This document shows positions 1 to 11,700 of a stretch of 64,000 nucleotides of DNA, one piece after another. The position numbers were made by a program, and so were the translations under genes. Position 1 is the first letter of the stretch; every line of letters begins with the position of its first letter. Location of the stretch: positions 51,448 to 115,447 of the forward strand of contig WNNJ02001354.1 in assembly GCA_012934845.2 (NCBI GenBank), in the 5' to 3' direction. Source of the stretch: Pomphorhynchus laevis (taxonomy: Eukaryota; Acanthocephala; Palaeacanthocephala; Echinorhynchida; Pomphorhynchidae). The notes beneath the pieces were generated by a model, which saw only the letters and a list, made by a program, of their open reading frames with translations, had not been told where the DNA came from and did not search any database.

Positions 1-135
1 TTTCATTGTTTTTATTGCTACTTTATCGGTAAGTATATTTGTATATGTTAATGCCGTTTCTTTTATAATTCCTCCTCCCATCGGAACTGCAAGCAGGATT
101 ACGTCATCCCGTAATACGATAGTTTCGTAAACCAT
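1..135 (-). CDS. Partial reading frame, unknown protein (N-terminal 45 codons)
   Basis: An ATG at 135 on the minus strand opens 45 codons that run off the window edge without a stop. The peptide starts MVYETIVLRDDVILLAVPMG and continues with a Gly-Gly-Gly-Ile-Ile stretch. Composition is far less AT-biased than the flanking DNA, which is the main reason to call it coding. An acceptor-like CAACAG lies just upstream of the ATG, as for several other genes here. I do not recognise the family. It could be the first coding exon of a gene extending left of the window, or a chance open stretch. Confidence 0.4.
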   Translation of the reverse strand, partial: MVYETIVLRDDVILLAVPMGGGIIKETALTYTNILTDKVAIKTMK

Positions 136-3100
136 AATAAACTGTTGATTTCTTCCCTCCAAGCATGGTCATTACAAAACAACCTATGTTACTCTAAATT
201 AATTTGCGATTGATCCTTCTTTGCTGCACAATTTATCCAATTTTAGATCAATCATGGGCCTTTACGATGGGCTAAGGTTGCATTTTTGAAATGTCTTTAA
301 ATATTCATTTTGTTTGGTATTTAAAAGTATCTTATAATGTTTAATAGAGTAGATAGTTTTTAATGTAAAAGTAAATGATAAAAGAAGTTAGTTCTTTAAA
401 TATATTCTATCCCCATATCTAAATGTTGTCTTTTTAAATTTGCACATTGAATGATAATGATACTTATCTTGAAAATGTAGACAATTTTTATTTTACTTGA
501 CATTGCGTCATACCGTTAGCTGCTGAGATGATTAAAAGGTTTTACGGTCTTGCGGTTTTGCTATATTTCGTACAAAGCATGATCAATAAGAACATTTTTT
601 TAATTAATCTAGTTTGGAGCTTTTGTCTAGACAAATACAATTTTATAATTTAATAAAATGCTACGAGGAAGTTCATTCGAGTGAGGCTAAAACATACAAT
701 TTCTAGTAAAAAAATAATTACTCAGCAAATATTTGTTACCTAAATTTCAACATTTAATGTGTTTGTTTTTTAATTAAATTGTCCTTCTGGTTATTTTGAG
801 CGAATGTTTGTTATGAGCCATAAGTTTTAAAATTCAGTAGAAACAAAAAAGTAAGGCATTTATGTGGCGATCAATTAGTTTTCTTAATATAACATATATA
901 ATTACTACTTGACATTTGGAAGCTGTCTAAAAACATATTTTTATGAAAGTAAATTCGCGTCAATTAGTAAGTACCAATCGTTAAATGATATAATAAATAG
1001 CTTTTGATGAAATTCAGCGTTTTAGATATGAAAGTGTTGGCAAAATATATTTCCATTATAAATATCGGATGTATAGGAAAACGAATTATCAATTGCAATA
1101 AAAACCCTTAAATAACAGTTAGTTGCTTTCGATATGCCTCACATATCGATATGCCTCACATATTTGGAGATAATACAGTTTATCAATAAGGTTTCTTTGC
1201 ATACCTTTCTTGTTCATATATTACACAATATAGTTTACTCTGTTAATTTTGCAATTTTTAATTTTCAATATTTTAATTGTTAATGGATTTAATCAAATAA
1301 TATTTAAAGCGAAACGTATACATTTGACAGTAGGGAAATTCATTTAAATAATTAATTCATTTCCAAAGGATCTATAAGTGATTGATAAAATTTGGTGTTT
1401 GTGAAATCCGTCTAATTCTAAGAAATGTTTTTGATTTCGCAAGATTATAAACAATTAGACGAATCAGACTAATTAAATATTTAACCAATTCAAAAATTAA
1501 ATGTTAGTCAATTTTTTATTTAATTTAATTTATTTTGTTAATTTAATTTGAAAGCTAAATTTTAATTTTTTAATTAAATTTTAGATACGTTAAATATTTT
1601 AATTTAATTTTAACTTATAAAATTAAAATATTTTTTGACGAATTGAAAATTATAATTGCTAATTAAACAATTAAACGATATTTTTCAATTGTTTATCTTA
1701 ACTTATTCATTAAGACACGTTTCTGAATTTTAGCTCATCGCGCTAATGATCAGCTAAAACAAAAATTAATTAATCAAAATTTAAAAATTAATTTTTTAAT
1801 AGCACGAGAGCTAATGTTTATATATTTAATGTTTATATATTATATATTTTTATTAAAATCGATATACAACTAATTTTGATACAAGTTTTGTTGATTTGTA
1901 TATAATTAATTCTGTATAATCAAATTCATATTTAGGTTAAGTGCAAGTTACTATCAGTAAATCAATCCACAATCATAACAACCTACACATATAACGTTTG
2001 TCAATAAAAAATTATAAAATAATTCGATTTTGACACAAATTAAATGAAATTTGATTTAAAAATTAGGGAGTTGCGAAATTTGCACTAATCGAAAAAGCTA
2101 TTTTTCGGCTTGATGTGTCAAACAGTATTCAATGAACATTTTACTTTATAGACTTTGGTACTGTGATTAATCATACAGAAAATAATTATTTCAGGTGTAG
2201 ATAATCACATCATAATTAAATCGATAAAGTAGTACTATGGCACATAAACGTAAATCTCAACAAATCAATTTTTGAAAAGTGATCATCAAAACAAATCAGT
2301 TTTTGAAAAATGATCACCAGATTTTGACAGCAAATGCAATGTTGCGATGGATAGTAGCTCTAATAGATTTACGCCATAATAAGAAAGTGTTATGCTTGTA
2401 TCCTTACAAACATAACTTGATTGTTAGCAAACATGCAAGATTACAACAGCTCAGACACATTCCATTTGTGAAAGCCTTGCTCAGACACATTCCATTTTTG
2501 AAAGCCTTAATCAAAATAAGTTTTTTAATATAAGATTTTTATAAGATAGATTTATTTTTTAAATATTTTTCTATATTACATATACTGTATTTCATATTTT
2601 ATATGTAAATATATATATATATAATTTAATATATGGATACTATTTTAATTTATATTTATGTATCATATAAAATATGTATTTTTGCATATTTTACCTCTGA
2701 GGTGGTTATTTAATGCCAATTATTTCACAAAACAGCTTACGCGTTAGATAATGAGGTTTTTCATTTATCGGTTACTTAATTTTTATCAACGACTATTTAT
2801 ATTGTCGAGTTGAAATGCATTTTTATTTAATTAGTTTAATTGTTTGATATACATCGTGGATATTTAAGTCTGAACGTTTTACATACATGAAATGTCTGGA
2901 GATTTCTGTCGTTATATTTTTATATATGATAATTATATGATAATTTTATATTACAATGCTCTAATATATCTATTACATATACGTATAATAGATGTATTAA
3001 GTAGAAAATGTTGTTCTATTATTCTTCGTCGTTTTTTACTACAACACAACAACAAGACAAACAATGTATACTATGCGGTGATGGCTTATATTACCACTTA

Positions 3101-3160
3101 TGATGACCATAAATGTTCAAGACATAAAAAGAGTACCATTTAACAACACAATAAAAAACG
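136..3160. other. Gene-free AT-rich stretch
   Basis: I see no supportable gene. There are small local duplications: an 18-nt direct repeat near 1134-1162 and a tandem 30-bp repeat at about 2453-2510 (CTCAGACACATTCCATTT twice). Short open frames at 2279-2533 and 2892-3143 lack good starts, homology or coding composition. Confidence 0.5.
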
Positions 3161-3164
3161 AAAA

Positions 3165-3445
3165 AAATTATTGCGATATTTTCATCTTGGCATAGATCAT
3201 CTTCAGACATCTGTAAAATATAAACTAGAAATTACATTAAATTGTAAGTTATCTAATTTAGTAGTATTTAAATTATTTTTAATGTTTTTACGAATCCTTC
3301 ATCTTTGCTATTGATTGCAGAATTCAACTCTTTGATGAATATCGCTTCTAGAATTCGTAAATTTACAACATTACGTTCTTTCATTAAAACCTTTGTATTA
3401 ACTTTTTTAGAGGCCTTAATGTTATGTTCATCTTTCATAAATGTA
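3165..3445 (-). mobile_element. Penelope-like element 3' fragment with hammerhead-like tail
   Basis: The minus strand from about 3440 to the stop near 3262 encodes a Lys-rich tail containing LRILEAIFIKELNSAINSK, which matches the usual C-terminus of PLE/GIY-YIG proteins (an E-x-x-x-I-K-x-x-x-x-x-x-N pattern). About 50 nt after the stop comes CTGAAGATGATCT, a 6-nt loop, AGAT and GAAAAT (about 3220-3180), a decayed hammerhead-ribozyme core (CUGANGA, stem II, GAAA). The known organisation of PLEs, with hammerheads in their terminal repeats, fits. The copy is 5'-truncated and not functional. Confidence 0.55.
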
Positions 3446-6354
3446 TTAAACTTTATGGTATATAAATGTATTCATTTATATATTAATTATGTTAATTAAT
3501 TATATTAATTTTGTATAGATTATTTATTCAATATATTTTGTAATATTTAAAGTATGCATGTTTAACCTCAATAATATATTGCTATATTAAATTATACATC
3601 TTAATAGTTTTACTGTTAAGCTAAAGGTGCATTATTTCCAAAATAAATATTTGTTTAGAATTTAATTTTTAATGCTTATGTAGATTTTCAATAGATTATT
3701 TTCTTGATTATTTTAATGTATCAAAATTATGTGTAAATTATCTTAACAATTAATTATTTTGCTGCGAGTAATGCGATTCTCTAAAATATTAATATTTTAA
3801 AGTATTATTATTTTTAATACTTTATCGCATTATTACTTTATAGTAATGTAATAATTTATTTTAGAATTAAGTTAAAAGCGATATAAGAAAGTTATCCCTT
3901 CACATACGCTCGAAATTAAGGTATTCATCTTCCTTTACCTAGGAACGAACGTAACCATTTGATGGCGATGCTAAGATATCGGTGTGCTCATTAGCTCTAT
4001 CATCAATGGAAACGACTAACATATTGGTTTCATCAGCCCATTGTTGGTATGATTTCTTATAAAAATTACAAATCACTAGCAATTGAATAATACAATCAAT
4101 TAAGCAAATTACAAAACGGAGATACGAAATAACCTAACATATTTAAAACTTTTAAGATTTTAATTTAAAATATAGCTTTATATCTCATGCATCATTCCAA
4201 TGATCGAAACAATTGATTGCTGAATATATATTTTGTACAGATATTTTTTATATCCGCACGCCTAAAATATTGTTATACGTTCTCGCACCCCTTTAAGTAC
4301 ATCTAAAGACTTATTTAAGAATAAAGTTAAAAGAGAGCAAGTTTGTAGAACTAACTTTTGATAATGTACTGTGCAAACAAGAATGAACTATACGGAATCG
4401 AAAAATATTAAAATCTAATTTACCAACATTAATAATATATCTATAAATATATTTTATGCTTTCTATAGCACAAAATATAAATATATATAAAATTTTATTT
4501 TAATAAAAATATATTTTAATATTTATTTTATTTTCTATAGATATATATTTTTATTTCTACTTTTATAGATTACAAAATGTAATAGAATTAGATATGTGAG
4601 TAGGCTCCAAATATTTATATATATTAAATATTTATAATATTAAATTTATTTTATATTACTGATGCTGTTTGTACTACATTGTTGTACCGTTAAGTCATAA
4701 TCTTCAAAGCTCACAAGCATTTCAGTAATCGTACAATAATAAATGCAATCATATGTTATAGCTAATATATTGCTAACTCCTAAATTATTATTGATAAATT
4801 GATTATCAAAAAATATTAATTTACTAATAATTAATACTTTATTAATTTTATTACTAACTTGCTGCAAGTAGAATTAAACTATTTCAATTTTTGTAGATAT
4901 AAGTTTATTCGGATTGTATTAGTGTTGCTTATATTTTTGAGGCAATGTAATTATCTTAGTTAAGACAAAGCATAACATATGTAGTTAATTATGTAAATGA
5001 TTAACATATAAACTTTTATAATAATCGTAAGTAAATTAAACTTAAGAAATTTGCTACTTGTAAAATCAATTTCTAAATTTAAATATGTGCATCAAACAAA
5101 AATTATTACATCCCACATTTTAAGTAATTTGCAACAATTGTTTGACACCTATTTTAGAGTATTTTGCTATACGATGTTTTAACTTACACATTATAACCTC
5201 AGTTTCAATCGAACCATTAGTAACGCTACGTAAACACTAATATTATAACGTTACATTCAACTGTTTGCACGAGCAATTGCATTTCATTTTAAATTTGAAG
5301 AAACTTTACACGACATTTCTCTAGTTATAACTAAGGTTAAATTTTATTCTCGTTATTCCGAATTAATTTAAGAAGTGCTTATTTTACATTCGTAAACTTT
5401 CTAATTTCTAAAATTATCAGCATCTTTCAAGTTTATGTTAACTTTACCTTTCTTTATTGTGATCTTGGACATATATTTTTCTTAACTATACAAATCGAGT
5501 TGATTTAAAAGGTTATAGAATATACAATTTATATAAAAGTGAGCTCTCTTCGAAACTGATAAAATAAAGTTAGTTGATTAGAAAATGTAATAAATAGATG
5601 TCCAGTTCTTTCCCAGTTTTAACAAAAACTAAATTTTTATGAAATGGTGAACGTTTTTTACCAGATTCGAAGATGATCTACTATCGTTTTTAAAAATTAT
5701 CTATGGGATCAAGGGTTCCAAGCTTCAAAATACTTGTAAGAATATTGTCTAAATATCACTTAATATAAAAATGAATGTGTAGAATATTGAAAATTGATTT
5801 GAACTTAATTCTATACAGTGTATAATATTAGCCGACTAATATATTAAACGAAAAATTAAATTAAAATGATTTTTAAATGTTTAATATACAATTTTTTATA
5901 TTAAAGCAAAATAACTTTAAAAATTATCAGCATCTTTCAAGTTTATGTTAAATTTACCTTTCTTTACATTTCTCTAAATACGTAGACTCACTTAGCTGAT
6001 TTAATTTATTGTGATCTTGGACATATATTTTTTAAATAATACAAATTTATTTGATTTAAAATGTTATATTAAAAATAACAATTTTATTTATTCTTATTCT
6101 TATTTCCCTACTTTTAATTTTAAAACAATAGCGACGAAATAAATTTATGATTTTTTATATTTCGCTAGATTATATAAATTTATTTTTAAAATATACCATT
6201 TATAATTAATAGAATATATAATTTGTACATTATTATACATCATAAATTCTCAATTCAATTGTAATAACCTTAATTATATATAATGCTGACTGCATAGATT
6301 AAACTTTCGCCATCTCCACCCTCAATTTTTTCTAACTCACATATTTTCTTCATG
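3446..6354. other. Gene-free AT-rich stretch with a local segmental duplication
   Basis: No gene is supportable. A segment at about 5410-5530 recurs at about 5925-6080 (shared ATTATCAGCATCTTTCAAGT). The second copy is interrupted by about 45 nt that end in the sequence found at the 3' end of the PLE copies elsewhere in the window (AAATACGTAGACTCACTTAG). Confidence 0.5.
5410..6080. repeat. Direct duplication with a short PLE-end insertion in the second copy
   Basis: The two copies share the tract from ATTATCAGCATC through ATCTTGGACATATATTT. Only the second (about 5966-6006) has an extra piece matching the 3' terminus of the window's PLE family, flanked by short TTTA-type direct repeats. This looks like a severely 5'-truncated retroposition, because the uninterrupted first copy serves as the empty site. 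Confidence 0.45.
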
Positions 6355-6588
6355 TGTTTCTTCAATCCTATCAGCATCACTGTACACTACAATAAGCGTA
6401 TGTGGACCTCATCAGCAGTGAGCCCACGCCTACATTTCGTGATTCGGTCATGTTACTCTTTCTGCTGAATTCTTTGTCGCCGAAATGCTGATTTGGCTTA
6501 TACACCAAATTACACAATTTATGTCTTCTATAGTAGGTGTGGGCGGTAACTAATATTCGGAATTCGAATCCACCACACACCAAAGTTT
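6355..6588. repeat. Short interspersed repeat, copy 1
   Basis: About 235 bp closely repeated at 6905-7140, both ending in GAATTCGAATCCACC- or CAATTCGAATCCACC-type sequence followed by a CACACACC tail. That end resembles a Pol III B box and also closes a GGTGTG...CACACC hairpin. An open minus-strand frame (6377-6583) is the same sequence and not a gene. The minus strand at 6449-6404 reads as a permuted hammerhead-like motif (GACCGAA, then CTGATGAGGTC). A SINE or a retrozyme relic are both possible. Confidence 0.5.
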
Positions 6589-6599
6589 TATAAATATTA

Positions 6600-6850
6600 T
6601 AATAATATGCTAATAACGTATTTCCTCTGATATAATTTGCTTATCTAGTATTTTATTCTATTGCAAAGTATATTATTTATCCATTCATAAAAATTTTCCG
6701 CTTAGTAATTTAAATTTAACTTTTATAATATTGTGTTGATTTATATATTTTACTATTTTCTTTTAGATTTTATTTTTATAGTAGCCTAGTTTAAAATATG
6801 TATCAATTAAATGATTTGAATGATAAGAAAATAAATAGCATTACATTTTA
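6600..6850 (-). mobile_element. PLE-family 3' fragment
   Basis: This sequence is alignable by eye to the copies at 39.8-40.1 kb and 42.5-42.7 kb (shared ACGTATTTCCTCTGAT, TATATATTTTACTATTTTCT and AAAATATGTATCAATTAAAT). It is in minus orientation and has lost the distal 3' segment. It sits between the two copies of the 235-bp short repeat. Confidence 0.55.
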
Positions 6851-6904
6851 TTATTGTGAACACGAGCCGATGTTCTTCACTGGTCGCTTTGATATTATCC
6901 TCGT

Positions 6905-7140
6905 GTGGTTGTTTGAATCCTACCAGCATCACTGTACACTACAATCAGCGTGGGTAGATCTCATCAACAGTGAGCCCACGCCTACATTTCGTGTTTCGGT
7001 CATCTTACTCTTTCTGCTGAATTCTTTGTCGCCGAAATGGTGGTTTATATTTGGCTTATATACCAAATTACACAATTAATATGTTCTATATTTGGTGTGG
7101 GCGGTAACTAATACTCGCAATTCGAATCCACCACACACCG
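6905..7140. repeat. Short interspersed repeat, copy 2
   Basis: Second copy of the repeat at 6355-6588, about 90% identical by eye. Here the minus-strand motif is better preserved: GACCGAAACACGAAATG at about 7001 down to 6985 and TTGATGAGATC at about 6967-6957, with a 3-bp ACA/UGU stem replacing the ACG/CGU of the copy at 12018-12063. Confidence 0.5.
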
Positions 7141-7141
7141 A

Positions 7142-8741
7142 TTTAAATATATATAAATTAATATATATGATTATAACATTTAACTATTGATTTAATGTTG
7201 ATATATATTTTAAAATATATTTTTAAAATATGTACAGGGGGATTCGAATAGTAACAATTTCATATTATTGAACATATCTGGTTTAATTTTTGTTTCAAAA
7301 TTCCCCTAAACGTTTTGAGGCATATAAGGTTTTAATTATTTGTGATTATTGTTTTACATACTCTACGAAAGAACACTTTTGATGTGACTTTTATAATTTA
7401 AAATAAAAAATATTTCTACAGATTATTCATATATCACTGTTGTAGTCGCAATGACATATAAAGAGTCCTGAATTTATTTGACTCCGAATTTAATACGTTG
7501 AATACCTCCCTCAAAAAATAATAGATATTTATTCTCTACGTAATATTCTTTTTTATTTCATGTCTATTAATGCTTAAAATGAGTGCTTAATATCAAGAAT
7601 AACGCAGAAACATTTAATCAGAAACAATATTGTTTACCTTTTCAGCTAAATATTGTCTCTGTCATAATTTATACTGCTTCATCAAGTTCTAGTTTCCATT
7701 CACATTATCTTCGATCCTGATTTTCTATTTGCAGTTTTTTAACATGCAAAGGCAATAAATAATTTACGATATAACTTGTCCAAATCGTTTATCATCGTCT
7801 TAAATAAAGGTCATTCGTTCTAGTGCTCTAAATTTAACCGCATTCTTTGTGATCGTGACATTTAACTATTGACTGGAAGTTTTTATCTGAGCCGATATGG
7901 ATCATGACATTTAACTGAGCCGATATGAAAACAACAAATGGATAAATGAAAATCCAGATTTATTTATCTAACGAATTCGTGATTTCTTGGGTTGATGATA
8001 GTTCGTTGTTCCATCTTTATTTTCAACTTTCAACGTCTTACGCAACGAAAAGATATCTGCAAAAATGCCAATTGCAGAAGATTAATACTAGGTTGTTTGT
8101 TAATGAATACATTGTATACATTGTCGATTTGAACGCAATTGGAAATTAACTATTTACCTGAATGTTTTGTTTTACTTCCAAATCTGTATAAAGTTAAGGA
8201 GTTCAATGTATGGAAAACGTTCAATTTCAATATTTTTGAAATTTTCAGTTTTGTTGACAAATTTTGACAAAAAATGGTAGATACACACTTGCTCTTCCAT
8301 TAGCTTATTAGTTATATAGTCAACAGAAAATAAAATTGCTTATTGATATACTTTGCCTGTTATCTGTATGCTACAGGAAGTTAAATAAAAATGAAAAATC
8401 TACACAGCAATATTATTTAATGAATTTTAAGAGGAAACGAAATAATTGATATTCTGCTATGGTTACTAATATAACATACAGGTATCTGCTCTCCCACCTT
8501 TGTAAACAGAAATGTCAGCGCATTAAATGCATTCAGGTCAACCCAATCTTATTTATATTAATACAATAGAAACTATGAAGACTGAATAATATTGGAAAAT
8601 AACAAAAGACCGGTTTTTGTCTGTGTAATGATATATATATATCTCATTTAACAATGATTACTCGCGTTTTCAATAAATCGTAAAATTACTACATTAATAG
8701 CGGCGGCAACATCAACGAAATTACCGTATATTAAACAAAAT
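7142..8741. other. Upstream flank of DHRS12-like gene, no gene seen
   Basis: AT-rich sequence with no recognisable coding or repeat content beyond simple sequence (TATATATATATA at about 8630-8641). The region just before 8742 has a short GC-containing patch (AGCGGCGGCAACATC) close to the start codon and should hold the promoter or 5' UTR of the dehydrogenase gene. Confidence 0.4.
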
Positions 8742-8797
8742 ATGCAGATTCTTCGGAACACGTTGTTTTTTTCTAAAGGTCTAATTGAGTACACAAG
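8742..8797 (+). CDS. DHRS12: DHRS12 exon 1
   Basis: Encodes MQILRNTLFFSKGLIEYT plus two bases of an Arg codon, followed by GTATATTT. The intron after it is only 45 nt (8798-8842), a multiple of three without a stop, so the frame looks continuous through it. The family alignment (EYTKSG in vertebrates, EYTRSG here) shows the 15 extra codons are intronic. Confidence 0.85.
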
Positions 8798-11700
8798 GTA
8801 TATTTTATGCTTAGATTACCAAAAGCTTACTCTCTGTTACAGAAGTGGTTTCAATAGAGCTAGCCGAAATTTTGAGAATGAAGAAGTAAATGTCGATCTA
8901 ACCGGAAGATCCATAGCGATAACAGGGGCCAATTCGGGAATAGGCTTGGAAACGGCACTGGCTCTTGCAGAAAAAGGTATGCACTTGATCTTTTGTGTTT
9001 GCTATGCAAATGCAACATCAAATTTAAAACGGTAACTGTTAAATTATTGAATAATCACATTCACTTGTCATGAGTGACTATATCAGCCAAGTTAAGCTTA
9101 CCATTACCGACTGATATCACATTATATATAGGCAACTTTGATATCTATTTATGAATATCAACAGAATGCCGTCGAACACTTTGAAAGGCATAACTTGTAG
9201 TTTATATAGCTTACTGTTTATTCCCACCAAATTACAGCAATTCTGTATAATGTCCGCTTAACCAAAAAGTTAAAGAAAAGTATTAGATTGACATTGTCCA
9301 TCTTCTTGTTAATTTTTTCAAACTTATTCATAAAGCAGATTTTAATAATTAACAATATTTTATTTTGCTACTGAGATTAGGATAATTTTCCGCAAGCATT
9401 TAATTTACTTCTGCCATTTTATTTTTATTCTAGCACACCATGTATTATAAAATAAATCGATAAAATTAGTTATTATGATAATTTGTTTATCATGGTTTCA
9501 AATAAACTCTGCAAGTATAAAAGTGAATAGGATTTTATAAATCCTTTAGAATCCATGTGAAATGTTGTAGAGATCTTGAGCACACACTTGTTACGAACCG
9601 CATAATTATGTGTGATTTAAGAAAACATTAATCTGATTCAAATAATATCGATTGTTTCCGTCTAATCACATTAATTCTATATTTTGGAAATAGCACCATC
9701 GTTTTCCTCTTTTGATGCTCATTTTTCCGTAAGCATTTTCGATCTGATTTTTGTTGTATCGCTGATTCGCTCAAAATTCTTAAAATTCATTCTTAATTTT
9801 TTCAAAATTCTAAACGGAATGTAAAAAATTCATCGATATTATTAATAAGAATTAATAATAGGATTCATAAATCCTTTACGATCCAGGACTGTGTTGCAAA
9901 ATGTTGTGGATATTTTGCAAGCTACATAATTAGGTTAAGTAGCTTTGAGTATGTAGATTAAATGTCAGTCCAGTTATAACTGATCTAGCTAACGTAATTA
10001 CGTTTGGTAGAATTGATATACTTCTTGTATATTTTAAAGTAAGATATTTATATTCCTTCTTATATATAAATCCCGAATCAATTTGTTTATTAGAAGTTCT
10101 TTAAATTACCAAATAATTATAACAATTTTTAGATTTAATTAGTTCAATTTGTTAAACAAAATCTAAGATTCAAATAATTGCTTTTAGTGTTATTGGCGTT
10201 AAATTAATTTGTTGTTCAAATCAAATCATATATCTTAAAATTCATATTGACACATTTTAAAAGCTTGTTAGTAATATTAGATTAAGAAACAAGAATATTG
10301 CTACATGGTTGGTTATTACAGGATCAGACTAATAATTTAATGAACGCTGCATAACTAAATGTATTAATTTCTAAGAAGATGAAAATTCGTAATCTAAAAT
10401 TATCGATTTAGATTTAAAAATGATTAAGTCGTGATTTATTGACAGCTGCTCATTGTTGCTTTTCGTTTATAGTAAATATTATTAATGGGCGCTGGCGTGA
10501 TGTATTAACGATATTTGGCATTAAATTATTGACACAAATAACGGGAAAAAATTGATTCTATTAATCAACAGTTCTTGGAGCATTTTGATAATTTTTATTA
10601 ATAGATTATTTTAATGTAATAATGCAAATAATTAAATTATTAATTCATTATAACCAATCAAATTAATTTTTACCAATTAATTTTAATCAATTATGTGTAG
10701 TAATTTGTTACTGGTCCTTTTCAAAGGTGCAAAGATACATCTAATATGCCGAAATCAAGCAAGAGGACAGGTAGCGCTGGAACAAGTCAAATTACGATCG
10801 AAAGAAGGGGTATATAAATTATTTTTAATTTTGGTTATAATCCAATACACTAAGTAAATTATAAATTATGTGTTGCTAATTTTGAAACTAAAATTAAATC
10901 GCAAACACAAAATGTAGACAGTTTAATTACTCTTACAATACTTTAAAATTTGTGAATTTAAAATTATAGTCAAAAAATTGACTTTTATTTTAAATTTCAA
11001 TTTTAGAAAATCTTATACAATTATTTATTATATATCTTTATAAATAATAAATAATAAAATACGTAGATTCAGTTATCTGATCTGATTGTTAATCTATTAT
11101 TCGATAGATTCAAGACTCACAATTTAAATTTTTGAAATCAAATTAGTTGCATGATAAACGATTTTAAATGCGCAGTTTAGTTGCGCATTTGTTATTTATG
11201 TTATAGATGATTAATTGTTAAATTATTTTAATTGATATTATATATACATTATTGTTATTATTAAGTAATTGGTTTAGATAAGAATGATAGAAAAAAACTA
11301 TACGAAATAGAAACAAAAAAAATATTCGAAATAAAAATATAGTTTTTATGGATTTAAATTTTTAATCAGCTTCAAAATCGTAACATTGTTAAACCGTTAT
11401 TCGCTTAGATTCAAGCATCACAATTTTAATTTTAACAAGTGAATTCCTGGCATGATAAAAGATTTTAAATAGGTAATTTAGTGTATAAATTTTATGGATT
11501 TTAAAGATATACACAGTATACAGTTATTATATAATAACAGAAATATCGGATATTCATAAAATTATAGTTGTATTTAAAGTAGTTTATTTAGTGATATTCA
11601 AAGCTGTATATGCCTGTCTCTAAACTTTTAAAATTTGCGAGGACTAATGTGAACAAATTGGCTCTCTCTATATCAATGAATGCAGTAATATAAACTCCAT

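Noticed and set aside
2279-2533. 84-codon open frame
   Set aside because: It starts at GTG, contains a 30-bp tandem repeat translated as RHIPF twice, and has no recognisable family or coding composition.
2892-3143. 83-codon open frame
   Set aside because: Low-complexity translation of AT-rich DNA with no homology.
6355-7140. tRNA gene or tRNA-derived SINE
   Set aside because: TTCGAATCC resembles a B box but no A box or cloverleaf can be formed; kept as an unclassified short repeat.
8977-9035. Extension of the dehydrogenase frame past exon 2
   Set aside because: The added residues have no SDR similarity, and a GTATGC donor at 8977 joins in phase to the conserved block at 10727.
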